The notes under the pieces are model-generated. The model did not search any database and had not been told where the DNA came from. It was given only the letters and a program-made list of their open reading frames with translations. A stretch of DNA of 64,000 bases from Neckera pumila (Eukaryota; Streptophyta; Bryopsida; Hypnales; Neckeraceae): assembly GCA_963969595.1 (NCBI GenBank), contig OZ018412.1, forward strand, positions 1,428,501-1,492,500. Direction: 5' to 3'. A program made the translations under genes and the position numbers. Shown piece after piece: positions 62,865 to 64,000 of this stretch. Positions within the stretch are counted from its first letter, which is position 1. Every line of letters begins with the position of its first letter.

Positions 62865-64000
62865 ACACGGGAAAATAGCAAAAGAAGAAAGATAAATTCT
62901 GGGTATAAAACCTAAATTTGCATCCTTTGCATTAATAAATTGGACAATTTGACCAAAGACGTATTTAGACATTCTTGCATTAGGATTACTCATGGCGAGC
63001 ACTAATTGGACGATTTGGCCAATTCACATAAAAAGAATAATTAATGAATTACGTGTATTATTTTCAAAGTATTATCTTGGAATGATTAGGTCTAAATCAT
63101 GCATTGCATAAGATGATTTGACCAAACCTGACATTTTGACGAGACTATTTGACCTCCTTTAAAACACTATATAGGACTGGGACGCCATACATTGTGTTTA
63201 TAATATATCATTATATTTTGGACTGAGAAAAAATTGATGTTAGAAATATCCTTGGGGTTTTTCTTTTATTGAAAGTGAATTACAAAACATAAAAATAAGT
63301 ATCCAAAACTTGAAACAAATTAGCCTTAGTCACATATACGCTACACTATTTGACCTTTTCTATGGAAATGACCCCCTATACTAGTATTCCCTGGGTTTTG
63401 TGAATAGACAAAATCTACATTACACTATTTAACTTGAGAATATGGGAGAAAAGTTAAAGGAAAAAGACAAAATTTAGGTATAACACCTAAACTCAGCATA
63501 CTTTGCATTAATTGAGACTGTTTGACCTAGAATTGACAGACTTAGGCATTTGCATTAGATTTGCTCATGGCGAGCATTTAATGGACTATTTGACCTAAAA
63601 CTTAAAAAGAATAATTAATGAATTATGTGTACTATTTTCAAAGTATTATTTTAGAATTGATTAGGTCCTAGAGCATTCATTGCATAAGAAAACTTGACCA
63701 AACTTGAATTTTTTACTAGAATATTCGACTTCCTTGTAAGAATCCTCGTGAGACGGGAACTTCATACATTGTGTCACATTCATATAGTAGAGGAATGCAA
63801 ACTAAATTCTATTCTTGTGAATAAGAGTGTTTATATACTATAAACAGATATATTTGGTTTTTGTGTGTAAATCTATTTGAAATGTAAACTTAGTCAGAAA
63901 AATAGTAGACTGATTAAACCTTTTCCTTGAAAAGAACCCTTATACTAGTGTTTTCATGGATTTTATAAAATAAGGCAAAACCTAGATCACAAGTGGCCAT
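62865..64000. repeat. ~575-bp tandem repeat, at least two copies, running off the edge
   Basis: The block from about 62870 recurs diverged from about 63445. Matching landmarks include TGCATTA...TTGACC, CTCATGGCGAGCA (62990 and 63567), AAAAAGAATAATTAATGAATTA (63030 and 63606), TTTTCAAAGTATTAT, CATTGCATAAGA and CATACATTGTGT. A third start is seen near 63925, matching 63355 (CCTATACTAGTATT and CTTATACTAGTGTT). The motif TTTGACC recurs many times. Confidence 0.75.

Overview
This 64-kb window is nuclear DNA of a land plant. Its genes have many introns with GT/AG borders, it carries a nuclear-encoded plastid thioredoxin and a plant photolyase-like gene, there are TTTAGGG telomere-type motifs, and AT-rich spacers hold MITEs and Ty3/Gypsy remains. 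The hybrid histidine kinase with an N-terminal PAS region and the divergent KAI2/D14-like hydrolase suggest a non-seed plant, probably a bryophyte such as a moss. That placement is inference.

Layout. 1-2.1 kb: TIR elements and nested palindromes. 3.1-5.5 kb (+): a KAI2/D14-like alpha/beta-hydrolase broken by a frameshift and two in-frame stops, followed by a broken Ser-rich stretch with basic clusters. 5.8-12.1 kb (+): an intact ten-exon hybrid histidine kinase (821 aa). 14.6-22.5 kb (-): an intact fourteen-exon malectin-like LRR receptor kinase (956 aa), with a 157-bp near-perfect hairpin in one intron. 22.5-28.8 kb: repeats. 28.9-29.3 kb (+): one unidentified coding-like exon. 29.6-34.2 kb (-): a seven-exon PHR2 photolyase-like gene (518 aa). 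34.2-39.9 kb: a Stowaway-like element and a long-TIR foldback element. 39.9-40.9 kb (-): a four-exon chloroplast thioredoxin z/CITRX gene (200 aa). 41-64 kb has no intact gene that I can recognise. It holds CACTA-type MITEs, a decayed Ty3/Gypsy element (gag, zinc knuckle, protease and integrase pieces, all minus strand), a ~500-bp array of a 9-bp repeat, and a ~575-bp tandem repeat that runs off the right edge.

Exon borders of the four intact genes were read by hand. In each gene the reading phase is conserved across every junction and the total is a whole number of codons, which supports the models. The genes do not form one pathway. Two concern signal perception (histidine kinase, receptor kinase). 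One is a known plastid protein (TRX z) and one is probably plastid-targeted (PHR2-like). The most suggestive neighbourhood is the hydrolase remnant just upstream of, and in the same direction as, the PAS-type histidine kinase. It recalls the bacterial RsbQ (hydrolase)/RsbP (PAS protein) pair, but function cannot be inferred from sequence alone.
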